Assembly (NCBI GenBank): GCA_037176725.1
Contig: JAZBRS010000020.1
Span: forward strand, 97,110,501 to 97,174,500
DNA from: Posidonia oceanica
Lineage: Eukaryota > Streptophyta > Magnoliopsida > Alismatales > Posidoniaceae
DNA length: 64,000 bases
Direction of reading: 5' to 3'
Position 1 is the stretch's first letter; the number at the start of each line of letters is the position of its first letter. This document shows, one piece after another, positions 1-10,964 of the stretch. A program made the translations under genes and the position numbers. The notes beneath the pieces were generated by a model that searched no databases, was not told where the DNA came from, and saw only the letters and a list, made by a program, of their open reading frames with translations.

Positions 1-1179
1 AATGAGGCTATACACTAGTGTACAGTCAACATGGTTGTACATCAATTGCTGACCCTTTGATTCTTCATGAATAATTGATGTGATTCTTTTCTTTTTTTTT
101 TATCTTTTTCCTACACACATTACAATCGTAAGATAGCAATCTAATGGTAGTTGACCCATCATGCACAACTTATTAACTGTGTACTAGTGTACAACTTCAT
201 TTTGGTGTATATATATATATAGGGAAGCATTCTGATGTATTTGGCCTCATTTTGTTAAAATGAGATATCCAATCTCAACCATTGGATCTTCAAGATGGAA
301 TACCACTTGATGGAGGAAAAACCACTTAATGGAGCAAGTGGTTTTCAATTCAAAATTCAAATGAAATGCTCAAAACAAAAAAAAAGGCATGCTAGCTTCG
401 TTTCTCATTTCATTCCCTCTCTTTCCCCTTAGACCGTGCCACCTTCGTTTCCCCTCTTTTAGAAAAACCTAACATGGAACGACTGTCGGCGAATGGAGCT
501 ATGCCACCTTCATTTCCCCTCAAACCGTGCCACCTTCGTTTCCCCTCTTCCAAAAATCCTAACACGGAATGGAACGGCGGTCGGCGAATGGAGCTGTGAA
601 TGATGAACGGAGCTGTTTCCGTTGAAAGCGGTCCTGTGTCGACGATCTACGGCATAGATGTCCACTAGGAAGATTAGTAGGTTTTTTTTTACAACGTCGT
701 TCGGGGAATGTTGGATTGAAAATATTTTAATGGATATGTTCTTTCATTTGGATTCCATTTGTCGATGTAATGCATGTTGAAATTTCGCTAACACTAAAAT
801 GGGTACATTTTTTCTGGTAACATTAGGATTTTTTGGCTATTTCATGGTTTCTGTGAATGAGTTCGTTTGGGGAATCTTACTGTTCCTGTGAATGAATTCG
901 TTTGAATACATGAAATTTAATATACATTTGTTTTTGGTTTATGTTGTTGACATTGTTTAGTGTTAATGTGGTATGTACATGTACCTTTGATGAAAGGGTA
1001 TTCTTTGTTACCAGTGTGTTAGTGTGTTATACTGTGGCCAATCTATTCTAAGTCTCTATGCAGCTTCTCCAACGTTTGATCTAGGAATAACACAATATGA
1101 AGTTGGGTTAACAGAAATTGATATTATATGTTCCCAAAAGAAACCATAACACTTATCAACGCTACCACCCAAAATAACA
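1..1179. other. Upstream flank of the Ulp1-like pseudogene
   Basis: AT-rich non-coding DNA with no convincing ORF. It contains a short TA microsatellite near 212-222. A tandem duplication of roughly 90 bp lies at about 430-605: the phrase ACCGTGCCACCTTCGTTTCC recurs, and each copy ends in GTCGGCGAATGGAGCT. This may be the promoter and 5' untranslated region of the gene beginning near 1180, but no TATA box can be assigned with confidence. It could equally be the end of an older transposon. Confidence 0.4.
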
Positions 1180-2951
1180 ATGCGATTTCTCGATGTAGTC
1201 AATGTTGAAAGTGATGGGGATGATAAGATAAGCTTATGCTTTTCTTCACAAAGGATGACAAGGAGTCGAACTTTGAAAATGAAAAGCAATTTATTAGCCG
1301 ATCAATTCAATAATGAACCTACTAGTGTATCGAAGCCATCTCATCAAACTAGCAAGTCAAAGGTTGAAAAAGAAAAAAACAATCAGTGTTTGGAAACTAA
1401 AGGTAAATAGTATTCCAAATTAGTATTGGTGTTACTTTATATAAATTTTGCTATGATGAATTTATCATTCTAAATATTTTTAGTATGGTTTCATTGTAGG
1501 GAAGGGTAGTAAGAAAGAAATTCCGGCTGGGTCTTTCGATAGTAACATAATCTTTTATTTTTCTATAAATTTCATTTATTATGTTTCTTCAGATTTTACA
1601 TATTGATTTATTTTTTTATTTTGCAGATTTTTCAAAACTTCAACATTGATGCGTGTTGTTGGCGTATCAAAGAGGAATGCTAGAATTTGATATTTCTGAC
1701 AAACACATTGAAGCAATAACTGATACACCATTTGGGCATTTTTATGATATGCCTCGCTGTGTAGTGTCATGTCAACATCCTTATGATCTTGTCTCGCGAT
1801 ATATGGAAGACAACAAATTCACATTTGACGGTGAGGAAATTGAATTCATCGTCAAAGACGTAGTGAGAATCCTTGATTTGTTGGAAGGCAAGATTCAAAT
1901 TTCTGGACCCATGGAGGATAGAGAAGAGGGAGAACTGGAAAATATGTTTGACACACAATCAAGCATACCAAGGAGTGACATATTGTCCAAGTTGAAAGAC
2001 GCCATTTTAGAGGGCGAGTCTGTTGCTTTAGTTGTTAAGTTGTGGATTACATTTGTACTTGCGTCATTCCTCATTCCAGACAGCAACATGTGTTTACAAA
2101 AATGGATTTTGCGATATATTGACAATTTGGAAAAGTTGGGGAAATACAATTGGGGTGAATTTGTACATAGTATTACAATGGAGAAAATTGACTCTTGCCA
2201 CAAAAGAGTGATGAATAAAAGGCCTCGATCATAGAAGGATGGGGCTTATATGAATGGATGCGCTTTCTCCTTACTGGTACGTTAATAATAGACAACTTTA
2301 AATCAGTATTATTATTATTTTTGTTTAAAATAAAATGCTAACAAGTGATAATTATGTTTTGTAGGTGTGGTCATATGAGAACATGCCGTCTTTCGTGCCA
2401 AAGTACCCTCATGCAAGTCCACCATTTAAGAAATGGGTTGGCATGACAGATGGTGTTCCACGAAGGGAAAAGGTATGCGTATATTTATTAATATGGGTCA
2501 CAAATAATACAAAACTAATAATTATAACTCCTAAATATTGTTATTGAAATGCAAGGTAAGGCATCAACTACAATAGGTCAGCAAGACAAAGCCACACTGG
2601 CAGCTGAAATAAAGGATTTGAAAATGGAATTACAGAACAAAAGCTTGGAGTTTGACAACTTGATGAAGTTGCATAAGGAGTTGGAATACAAGTTGAGTGT
2701 TAGCGAGAAAGGTCTTATTGAAAAGACAAAACAGTTGGAAGAGTATCAGATAGGAACTAACAAGGGATGGATGTATTTGATTGACACACTTTCCAAAGAG
2801 AACAAGGGATTGGTAGAGTAGAATGAAAAGTTGAGGGTAGGAAGAAATGAGTTGGAGAAAGAAAACTCTACACTTACATTTGAAATTGACTTCCTGAGGT
2901 TTGAAATTGCTAAGCACATAAACAATTATGAAGAAATTAAAAAATATGCCA
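1180..2951 (+). pseudogene. Plant mobile-domain/Ulp1-type gene, 5' half (degenerate)
   Basis: The proposed exons are 1180-1402, 1500-1541, 1627-2276, 2365-2472 and 2561-2951, joined by GT-AG introns whose phases all agree. Exon 3 resembles the N-terminal region of plant proteins that carry a mobile-like domain ahead of a Ulp1 peptidase: a TPFGHF motif, then a Y-D-L-V-x-R-Y-M stretch and a D-V-x-R-I-L motif. Exon 4 has a W-S-Y-E-N-M motif followed by FKKW, matching the W-Y-E-H and F-P-R-x-x-W pattern of that family. Exon 5 is a long charged coiled coil. Stops interrupt the joined frame at 1647 (TGA), 2232 (TAG) and 2819 (TAG), so the gene is decayed. The copia element 2952-27962 is inserted in exon 5, and the gene resumes at 27968. 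Many such genes are themselves transposon-associated (MULE or CACTA), so this may be an old transposon rather than a cellular gene. Confidence 0.6.
2947..2951. repeat. TSD TGCCA, left copy (copia)
   Basis: Five bases, TGCCA, directly precede the LTR start TGTTAAAAAT. The identical five bases follow the right LTR at 27963-27967. This shows a single insertion event and fixes both outer ends of the copia element. Confidence 0.93.
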
Positions 2952-3439
2952 TGTTAAAAATAGGGATCAAAATCATTGGAATTTTATATATTAAAATTCA
3001 TATATCCAGGATCTATCATGATAAATCATCACAAAATAGAGTATGTGCGAAAGCGTACCTGAATCCATGTAAAAAATCGTAGATATCCTTGATCACCAAC
3101 CTAGATCTGGTCTTCCAAGCCTCTAAGCCCTATTTTCTTCTTCAAACTCAAGATGGGGTGAGAGAGAAGGGAGACTATGATATATCATGTGTACTTAGGG
3201 CTTGGGGACCAAGACCCCTTTTATAGAATTCCATAAAAACACATATTCCCAATTTAGCCCATCAACAAATGGTAATATGTCCAAATAGTCTCTACACATA
3301 AGACCCACATCACTTAAGGTGTCAATTGGCTCAACCCAAACCAAATAGATCACTTTCAGTGAGCCTAATCATAAAATAACCTATAATACTTTAATTGATT
3401 TTATATTGGCTCATATATCATTGGATTTTAACCCAACAA
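2952..3439 (-). repeat. copia 3' LTR
   Basis: 488 bp LTR bounded by TGTT and AACA on the plus strand. It is nearly identical to 27477-27962, with scattered substitutions visible by eye. A minus-strand polypurine tract (AAGTGGGAGAT) abuts its inner edge at about 3440-3450, which marks it as the 3' LTR. Confidence 0.92.
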
Positions 3440-3808
3440 TCTCCCACTTGAGCCACACATAAAATTAACAATTAAAGCATTAAAACTTTATGAGCTCTAA
3501 ATGGCTATTTCAACAAAAACATCTTACAATCTGGTCCATGAATTGTATCAATATAGGATCAAAGAAGCTTTCATTACTTTTGGCATAATTCAGCCTACAA
3601 TGGTCACTAATGTTAATACAACCAATGACAAGGATCAAGTATGAATGTGTAGCATGGAATTTAGGCAAAGTGATCTGAACACGCCCATATCCAACTAGTC
3701 TAACATTTAGTGAGATTAATATAAATATTCAGAATGTAAATAACCGAAAACTTTATTTTTGTAGAAAACAATGTCTATTTCAACAGAGCATTCAAATATA
3801 AACTCCCA
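3440..3808 (-). other. copia 3' non-coding region
   Basis: AT-rich DNA between the end of pol and the 3' LTR. Its outer edge holds the polypurine tract. I see no ORF or repeat in it. Confidence 0.6.
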
Positions 3809-5494
3809 CTAAACCGATGCATCATCAAATGATGTAACACCCATATGAGCCACATGCTCATGAAAGATATTGGGTGGTATTCCCTTAGTAAGCGGATCCG
3901 CAATCATGGAATTTGTCCCAATATACTCTATAGATAACTGACCATTCTGAATTCTTTCTTTCACAACTAGGAACTTAATGTCTATATGGTTAGACTTTGA
4001 TGAGCTCCTGTTGTTATTAGAATATAGCACTACAGATTTATTGTTACAACATAACTTAAGCGGTCTTTCAATTCCATCTACAATCTGTAGACCCGTGACA
4101 AAATTTCTTAGCCATATTCCCTGATTGGATGCCTCATAGCATGCCATATACTCAGTTGCCATAGTAGAATGAGCTATAAGTGTCTGCTTGACACTTTTCC
4201 ATGATATAGCTCCACCTGCTAGCAAGTATACATAGCCCGAAGTGGATCTACAGCTATCTTGGCATCCGACGAAATCGGAGTCAGAATACCCAATGATCTC
4301 CAGCTGATTCGATTTCCTATACACAAGTGTGGAGTCTTTTGTTCTTTGCAAATACCGCATGACCCACTTAACAGCTTTCCAGTGATTCATACCTGGATTG
4401 CTTAAGTATCTGCCTAACATGCCAACAATGTACACGAGATCTGGACACATACAAACTTGAACATACATAAGACTTCCAACTGCAGAAGCATATGAAATCT
4501 TCTGCATTTCCTTATGTTCAAAATCATTTTTAGAGCACTATTTGAGACTAAACTTGTCTTCCTTAGCCACAGGGGTATTTCCTGGCTTGCACTCACTCAT
4601 GCCATACCTTTTAAGGACTTTTTCTATAAAGTTCTTTTGTGATAATCCAAGAATACTTCGATAACGATCCCGAAGTATTTGGATTCCTAATACAAAAGAA
4701 GCTTCACCAAGATCTTTCATATCAAATTTGTTTAAAAGAAATTTCTTGGTCTCTAAAAGTAAGTCCATATCATTAGTGGTAAGAAGTATGTCATCAATAT
4801 ACAAGACCAGGAAAATATATTTACTCCCACTGAACTTATGGTATACACAATCATCTACAGAATTTATCTCAAAACCAAACGAGATGACAGCTTGATGAAA
4901 TTTGTGATACCATTGGCGGGATACTTACTTTAAACCATAAATGGACTTCTTAAGTTTGCAAACCATTTTCTTTGCATCACCTAATGCAAAGTATTCTGAT
5001 TGCACCATATAGATCGTCTCATCAATGTTACCATTGAGAAACGTTGTTCTTACGTTCATTTGGTGTAGCTTAAGGTCAAAATGAGCAATCAATGCCATAA
5101 TAATCCGAAAAGAGTCTTTCAATGAGATTGGAGAGAAAGTGTCTTTATAGTCAATGCCTTCCCTTTGAGTAAAACCCTTAGTGACAAGACGAGCCTTATA
5201 TCTTTCCACATTACCTAACAAATCCCTCTTGGTTTTAAATATCCATTTGCAGCCAATGGGTTTCACACCTTCAAGTAATGGGACAAGATCCCAAACGTCA
5301 TTGTCCTTCATGGATTTAAACTCATCATTCATGGCATTTATCCACTTTTGAGAGTTGGATCTATTGATTGCTTGATGGACGTAGATTGGATCGTTGTCCA
5401 TCAAGTCATCATCTACTTGATTTTCTTGGAGAAATATGATGTAATCATCTAAAATCACACTTCTCTTCTCTCTAGTGGACTTCCTAAATGGCAT
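3809..5494 (-). pseudogene. copia pol: reverse transcriptase and RNase H
   Basis: Three minus-strand ORFs (4925-5494, 4538-4804, 3809-4507) form one continuous homology. The first has the reverse transcriptase start, with motifs GCKWIFKTK, YKARLVTKGF and KLKKSIYGLK. The second opens with the catalytic YIDD box. The third is the RNase H part: SYASAVGSLMY, the D of SDSDFVG, a T-E-Y-M-A motif, and near the end DPLTKG. Nonsense codons separate the three pieces, with TAA close to 4930 and TAG close to 4535. This is a decayed Ty1/copia polymerase, and no active enzyme is expected. The sequence cannot fix the exact copia lineage. Confidence 0.9.
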
Positions 5495-5689
5495 TGGCTC
5501 TTGAGGGGGTTGAGTTTGTTCTACTTAAATGGGGAGAGGATCAACAATGTCTTGCTCTGGATTTGCCTCTTGAATAATGTTAGGAATTAATTCCTGATCA
5601 TCGTCAATAGCAACTGTAGAAAGAGAAATAAATTCTTCTTCAAAGACAATGTCTCTACTCTTATCTTCCCCCTCAAACTTTACTTCCTA

Positions 5690-6127
5690 AAGAAACCTAG
5701 CATTACCTGTCTCAAAAAATGACCTCATAGTGGGATCTTAAAACTTAAAGCCCCTAGACCTCTCAGAATACCCAACAAAGTAGCAGCTAATGGTCCTAGA
5801 GTCCAGTTTCTTTTCATTAGGCTTATAAGGCCTAGCCTCAGCTGGACAACCCTACACATGAAGATGTCTTATGTTGGGTTTCTTCCCAACCCATAATTCA
5901 TAGGGGGTTTTAGCCACTGCCTTAGTTGGTACTCTGTTTAAAATATAAGCTGCAGTATTAAGTGCCTCGCCCCAGAGAGATTCCAGTATGGTCTTTAATC
6001 TATTGGCACCTAATCTCCTAACATTGGTTTGTTTTTCTTTAATATACTCAATGCAAACTTTAAAATCTGCTAAGTCGAGAGAAGGAAGAATTCCAACTGA
6101 TATAAGTCTCTCTATTCATTGTTTAGA
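5690..6127 (-). pseudogene. copia integrase C-terminal part, core deleted
   Basis: Minus-strand translation gives the end of a GAG-pre-integrase domain ([11 protein letters not shown], then a C-I-E-Y in place of C-x-x-C). It is followed at once by the distal integrase segment ([17 protein letters not shown], then KTPYELW, then YFVGYSERSRGFKF). The catalytic D-D-E core, about 150 residues normally lying between these parts, is missing. Two or more in-frame stops are present. The solo LTR at 6133-9194 cuts the pre-integrase domain just upstream. Confidence 0.8.
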
Positions 6128-6329
6128 TATATTGTAACACCCGAGAATTTATTTCCTTGTAATTATGCTTGTTTAATGAATTCCTTGGCTTTGGTCGGAT
6201 GTTAGTGGCCTTGCGAGCCCCACTTGAGTTGTTGTGGGCCCCATCTGTGGTTTGTGTGGGTCTCCACCTGTATTATTGTGGTGGACTCTCACTTGTGGTG
6301 GTTGGTGGGACAGATTGTGGTCTGGTCCC

Positions 6330-6367
6330 TGTGTTTCTCTCTTTCTTTCTCCCTCTCTCTTTCTCTC

Positions 6368-6415
<48 letters not shown>

Positions 6416-6445
6416 TCCCTCCTTCCCTCTCTCTCTCTCTCTTTC
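6330..6445 (+). repeat. CT microsatellite in LTR B
   Basis: Nearly pure CT dinucleotides within a pyrimidine-rich block. A homologous, more interrupted tract lies at 61320-61430 in the second plus-strand copy. Confidence 0.9.
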
Positions 6446-7509
6446 CCACCCCCTTCCCCTCATGTGCCACTTCCCCCTTCCCTCTTTCCTTCCCCCTCCC
6501 CTCACGCGCGTCTCCCCTCCTCCCTCACGCGTGGATCCTCCTCTGCCTCTCGGCTCGTGCCCTCCTCCTCCTCTCCCGGTGCCCTAGCCTCCAGCTGGCG
6601 GGCATCTCTCCCCCTCCTCCCCCTCTCCCCGTCCGATCTCTTCCCCGCCTTCCTCTCCCTCCCTCCTCCTCCCCTCCTTCTTCCCCTCCCATCCCCTCCT
6701 CCTTCCTCCTCTTCCTCTCCGCTGGTGGTTGGTGGCTGTGGTGGTGGCCAGTGTGCGGTGGCAGCCGGTGGTGCGGCGAGCGAGCTCCGGTCGACTTCTC
6801 GGTGGAGCGGCATGCTCGGTTTGCGTGTGGACCGCCGGTGGACGGAGGTTGTCTCTTTGTCCCAAGGTACACGCCTCGCCCTAGGAGCCTTAATAAGTAG
6901 ATTTGCCTCGTATGCTTCCCTTGCCATGATTTGTATGTTATATTTAAGTTTGGCAATTTTTAGGGATTTATATGCATTTAGGCGAATTTAATTGGCTTCA
7001 GTAGGTTTATAGCTTGTATGTGGTTTTTCATCATTTGATGAAGGTGAATGCTTTCAAATGGCTTGATTATGGTTTTATTGTGTGCCTTGTCATGTTTATA
7101 TGCTATGGTAGAGGTTTGGTAATTTTTAGAGATTTATTGTGGTTTTTAGCCGAATTATGGCCCAAATGACTTAAATGCTTGATATGTGGTTTTCCAGTGG
7201 ATTCCGGTGTTTTGGGCCTCGGATTGAGGCGATTGTGATATATTTGTGTTGCTCGAGCTGAGACGCTCATTTACATGTGTTGTGCGCCCGGTTTGGCACG
7301 GATTTGATATTGTTTCGGAGTTTTTATAGAAATCAACTTAAGTTTTGGATTTCTGGTGTTTTCTCGTGTTGCATGCCTCGGAATGCCATATCGAGGGTAT
7401 GGTTGCATTCCTTGTTTTATTCCGAAGATTCCGGTATATGGCATGCTCGTTTTCGAGTTTGTTTCGGGCGATCGGGGGTTTAAGTCGGTTCTTTAAGTTT
7501 TCTGAACTG

Positions 7510-7680
7510 ACCTGGAACGGAGCCCCGTTTGTAGAACGGAGTCCCATTTTTCCTTGGTCCGGAGTTCCGTTTACGGAACAGAGTCCCGTTTTCCCCTGGT
7601 CCGGAGTCCCATTTTTGGACAGAGCCCCGTTTGCTATAGCAAAACGGAGCACCGGTCCAAGACGGAGCTCCGTTCCAGTG
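7510..7680 (+). repeat. CGGAG/CTCCG inverted-type tandem repeats in LTR B
   Basis: About four imperfect units of roughly 40 bp carry CGGAGYCCCGTTTT followed by CCCCTGGTCCGGAG. CGGAG and CTCCG both occur, so units can pair with each other as hairpins. The copy at 62487-62715 has about one extra unit. Confidence 0.75.
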
Positions 7681-9194
7681 CTGAGTTGTGAACCTCAGCC
7701 TTGATCCTGCATTCCGGTGAAATTTTCGGCGTGCCGAATCAGAGACTGAGTGTTTTCTCAGCAAGTGTTTTCCAATGTGGTTTCCTCAGTTGGTTTTTGG
7801 GCTTCTTGTGCTTTAGCCCATGATATTTGATAAATGTTTTCAAAGAGATTTTGAGGAAAAATATGAATGGTTTGCAAATGGTTTTGTCGAGGTTTTCCGT
7901 GGCCGAAAACCTAGGAGTTGTGTTGGCTGGAACCGAGAATGTGACGGCGTTCTTGGTGTGTCACACACTTCGCCTGGGTTGAGGTTTGGGGGTCGGGGTG
8001 CCGGCCGTGCCTAGTAGTATCGTAGCAGTGGACTCGGACGGTATGATACTCCTGCGTAGCTGGGCGTGATACCCTAGTTGTTACGGGCACCGGGACTCGC
8101 CCTGTTTTGGGTGCCGGCTGAGTCTAGGGGTTGGAGCCTCTAGTGGTTCGGGGCACTGGTGCTGGCTGAGCCTAGGGGTTGGAGCCTTTAGTGGTTCGAA
8201 GTACTGAGGTGAGGTCGTCGTATATTAGGCGTGCCCTGTGGTTTCTCCTGAGTGAGGACAGCTTGCCCAGTTGGGGTGAGTAGCTTCCCTGGTGGGGGAT
8301 TGCTTTTGAGGCATCTCTAGTGACGAGATGCCGGGACGGACACGCTCCTCCACAGGGCGGGTGTTCGTGGCAGTGCAGTGAGCTGCAGGAGTGAGTCCCT
8401 GGCTACTGCTTGAGGCCAGATCGGTTGCTTGGCGCCAAGCAATACGATCAGTTGTGGTTTTGTGCCCATGGGGCTGTGTTTTGTTGTTGCTGGCCATATT
8501 AGGCCTTGAGCTTCGCCTGAGTTTCGGGCTTTGTGAGTTTTGCTGTTGTTTGGGGCCTTATTAGGCCAGTTGCTTTCCGCCTGTGTATGGTGTGAGTTTG
8601 TGGGTTGTGTTTTGGGCCATATTAGGACAGATATTTTTCCGCATAGTTGTGGCGTGTGGCTTTGGTTTTGAGCTTTAAGCCGGTGGGCCATTATATTGAT
8701 TGAGCTTTAGTTTTGCGAGGTATTTCCGCCTTGTCTTGGCCAGTGGGCTGAGTGTTTTCCCAACCTGAGGGGTTGGAGGGTTTTGTGTGGTTTTGAGGTT
8801 TTGGGCCGTTGGGCCGTGGCTTTGTGATTCATATTTCTGGAAACGCCTGTCTTCCCTGGTTTTAGCTTGTGGGCTTTGGGAGGGGTGTTTTATTGATATT
8901 ATTGCTTGTTGCGGACCCAGATTTTGGGATTTTACCGGTTGTGCTGTATTTGAGGTTTTCTACCAGTTTCTCGCGTGGTTTTGCGAGGTGTGTGCTGGGT
9001 GACGATTTCTAGGTCACTCACGTGTGCTTGTTTGGTATTCAGGTGCAGATGATTAGCTGGTTTGGAGTATAGTGCATATAGTGGGAGTCACGTAGCTGTC
9101 CACTGCAGGTTCCTGGCATTGATATTGTTGTATTTAATTAAGTTTTAAATTTGTTGGGCTGTAGGTTTTGTTGGTAGCGACTTGGGTCGTTACA

Positions 9195-9275
9195 TATATG
9201 ACCTAAATGCTTATGCCGTAATATAGCAGAATCCTCACTTGATTTTCACTTTGTACCCCTAGATGTGGTATGTAA
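9195..9275 (-). pseudogene. copia GAG-pre-integrase fragment
   Basis: Minus-strand translation gives SSEDSAILRHKHLGHIS, matching the histidine-containing start of the GAG-pre-integrase domain. It continues directly into the integrase remnant left of the solo LTR once 6133-9194 and one TATAT copy are removed. An in-frame TGA precedes it. Confidence 0.72.
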
Positions 9276-9830
9276 GGTTTCATTATAAATCTATAAGATA
9301 CCTAGCGCAACATCAACATTTAGCCTTTGGGTAGAAATGTCAACTTGCAAGTGGTACTCTTCAATATAGTAATCAAATGCTGACAATTAGTCTTGTCAAG
9401 TAACAAGCCTTCCTTTGGGTTGACTAGTTACCCACATGGCACAATCATATAATCGTCACGTATTTATTACTACAGGTGTGCTTGATATTCGGCCAAATAG
9501 TAACCATCCTTTGGGCTGATTACTATCCGCATGAATCTCAAACACACTACCATCTTTCTATCCCAAATAGACTAATCTAGGCAGGAGAGCCTACTTTGAT
9601 AGGATGTTGGTTTGATTTATCTATTCGTAAATAGAAGACAATTGATTGTTGATCACCAATAACAAATTTATTTGAATTCGAAGGTCATGATTTAACAGTT
9701 AAGCGTTAAACCATGGATCCTTAAGTTCAGGAACTAAATAATAAAATTCTTGAAACATATAGAATTTACCACAATATTAATTAACTAGAGTATGATAACA
9801 AGAAAACTCAGGATTAAATAGGAATAGATT

Positions 9831-10020
9831 ACCTTTCGACTAAGTCATAACTAGGTAATTAATGACCTTAATTAACCTTTGACCAAGTCATAACTAGGTA
9901 ATTAATGACCTTAATTAACTTTTGACCAAGTCATAATCAGGTAATTAATGACCTTAATTAACCTTTGACGAAGTAATAATCAGGTAATTAATGACCTTAA
10001 TTAACCTTTGACCAAGTCAA
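9831..10020. repeat. 43 bp tandem repeat, about 4.4 copies
   Basis: The unit ACCTTTGACCAAGTCATAAC.. continues with AGGTAATTAATGACCTTAATTA and repeats with a few substitutions per copy. It lies in the copia leader, close to the insertion site of element A. Confidence 0.92.
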
Positions 10021-10248
10021 AACCAAAATTTCAGAAACCCTAAATAGCATAAGAAACACAAAGCCAAATGGGTGTCGGCGACACCGCAACCTCCGACGGT
10101 CGGAAGGCCGCTCGAGGGGTGCCTCCCAAGCACCCAGCCGGTGATCCGGTGCCTAGGAGGCGTCGAAACGGTAAGATCTGGCAGCGACCAAAAATTCCAA
10201 TCTAAAAGAAACCATATTTTCTAGATTTTGATGCACGAAAACACGATA

Positions 10249-10253
10249 GTAGG
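10249..10253. repeat. TSD GTAGG, left copy (element A)
   Basis: GTAGG immediately precedes TGTAGTAATC. The same five bases follow the other end at 27359-27363, so both ends of element A are fixed. Confidence 0.92.
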
Positions 10254-10418
10254 TGTAGTAATCCCGGTGTTCAGATCGTCCATGCACATTGCCAAAACTC
10301 GCGTGTACCGATCAGAATCAGGCTCACTATTAGCGGCTATGTCCGAGAAGGAAGACTTAACTCGAAAACATTTAAAAAAGGGAAAAAGGGGAAGAAAAGA
10401 AGAAGATAAGACAAATTA

Positions 10419-10427
10419 GAGTCGCCA
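10419..10427 (-). promoter_or_regulatory. Primer-site relic inside the LTR of A
   Basis: The minus strand reads TGGCGACTC, the first nine bases of the tRNA-Arg type primer site of Tat/Ogre elements. It lies about 170 bp inside the LTR edge. Equivalent sites occur at 22709-22717, 48379-48387 and 49160-49168. The primer site actually used lies outside the LTR at 22526-22543. Confidence 0.6.
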
Positions 10428-10964
10428 CCAAGTCTATTAGATCGGGAGACAAGGAAAACCGGGGAAATGCGTGAATAATCACGCAAAACCAAGCAAAAGA
10501 TGCAATGCAAGGCAATGCAAAAGAAATGAGATGCAAATGAATACAAATGATGTGACTTGTGCCTAGGACAAGGGCAATATGGTCATTGCGGGCCAAGAGA
10601 AAGGGCAAGGACTCCTGTTACGCGCGGGGAAGGTGTTAGGCACCCCCGACACGCCCGAGAATCGGTCTTTCTAGGCTTACGCTCTCATACGCAGGGAAAT
10701 GCAGACTTTGAATGCCTAAGTGCCAATGAATGCCTAATTAAGTGCTCATAGGTGTGCTCTAAGTGATGGAAAGCGTGGAAGGAATTAAACATGCTATCTA
10801 AGTGCTCAGCAATGCTGTCTGTGTTCTAAACTGGGCGAAACCTGGTTCGTGAGAACTCCAGGCAGTAAGCATCGCTGCTCTATATGCAAATGTGGGCGAT
10901 AAAACAAAACAACGGTAAAAACAGGCAATACGGGCGACATGCAAGAGGAAACAACGTAAAACAC

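Larger units (their letters stand above)
6133..9194 (+). mobile_element. Solo LTR, gypsy family B (3.06 kb)
   Basis: The segment starts TGTAACACCCGAG and ends GGGTCGTTACA. It is flanked by TATAT on both sides (6128-6132 and 9195-9199), and there is no internal region. The same family recurs at 61117-64000 in the same orientation and, more diverged, at 40860-42200 and 59681-60879 in reverse. Inside are a long CT microsatellite (about 6330-6445), a pyrimidine-rich stretch to 6720, and an array of CGGAGYYCCG-type repeats (about 7510-7680). The ORFs in it are low-complexity readings of the CT tract. Solo LTRs arise by recombination between the two LTRs of a full element. Confidence 0.88.
9276..10253 (-). 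other. copia 5' leader, non-coding
   Basis: AT-rich DNA without a supported ORF, between the truncated pol and the 5' end of the copia element (which resumes at 27364). It carries two short related phrases containing CCTTTGGGYTGA near 9410 and 9510, and the 43 bp tandem array described separately. The gag and protease genes expected here are absent. Confidence 0.6.

Noticed and set aside
6169..6991. Serine/leucine/proline-rich ORFs of about 250 residues in solo LTR B
   Set aside because: They read through the CT microsatellite and the pyrimidine-rich tract. The second copy at 61117 has different frames, and neither has a domain.
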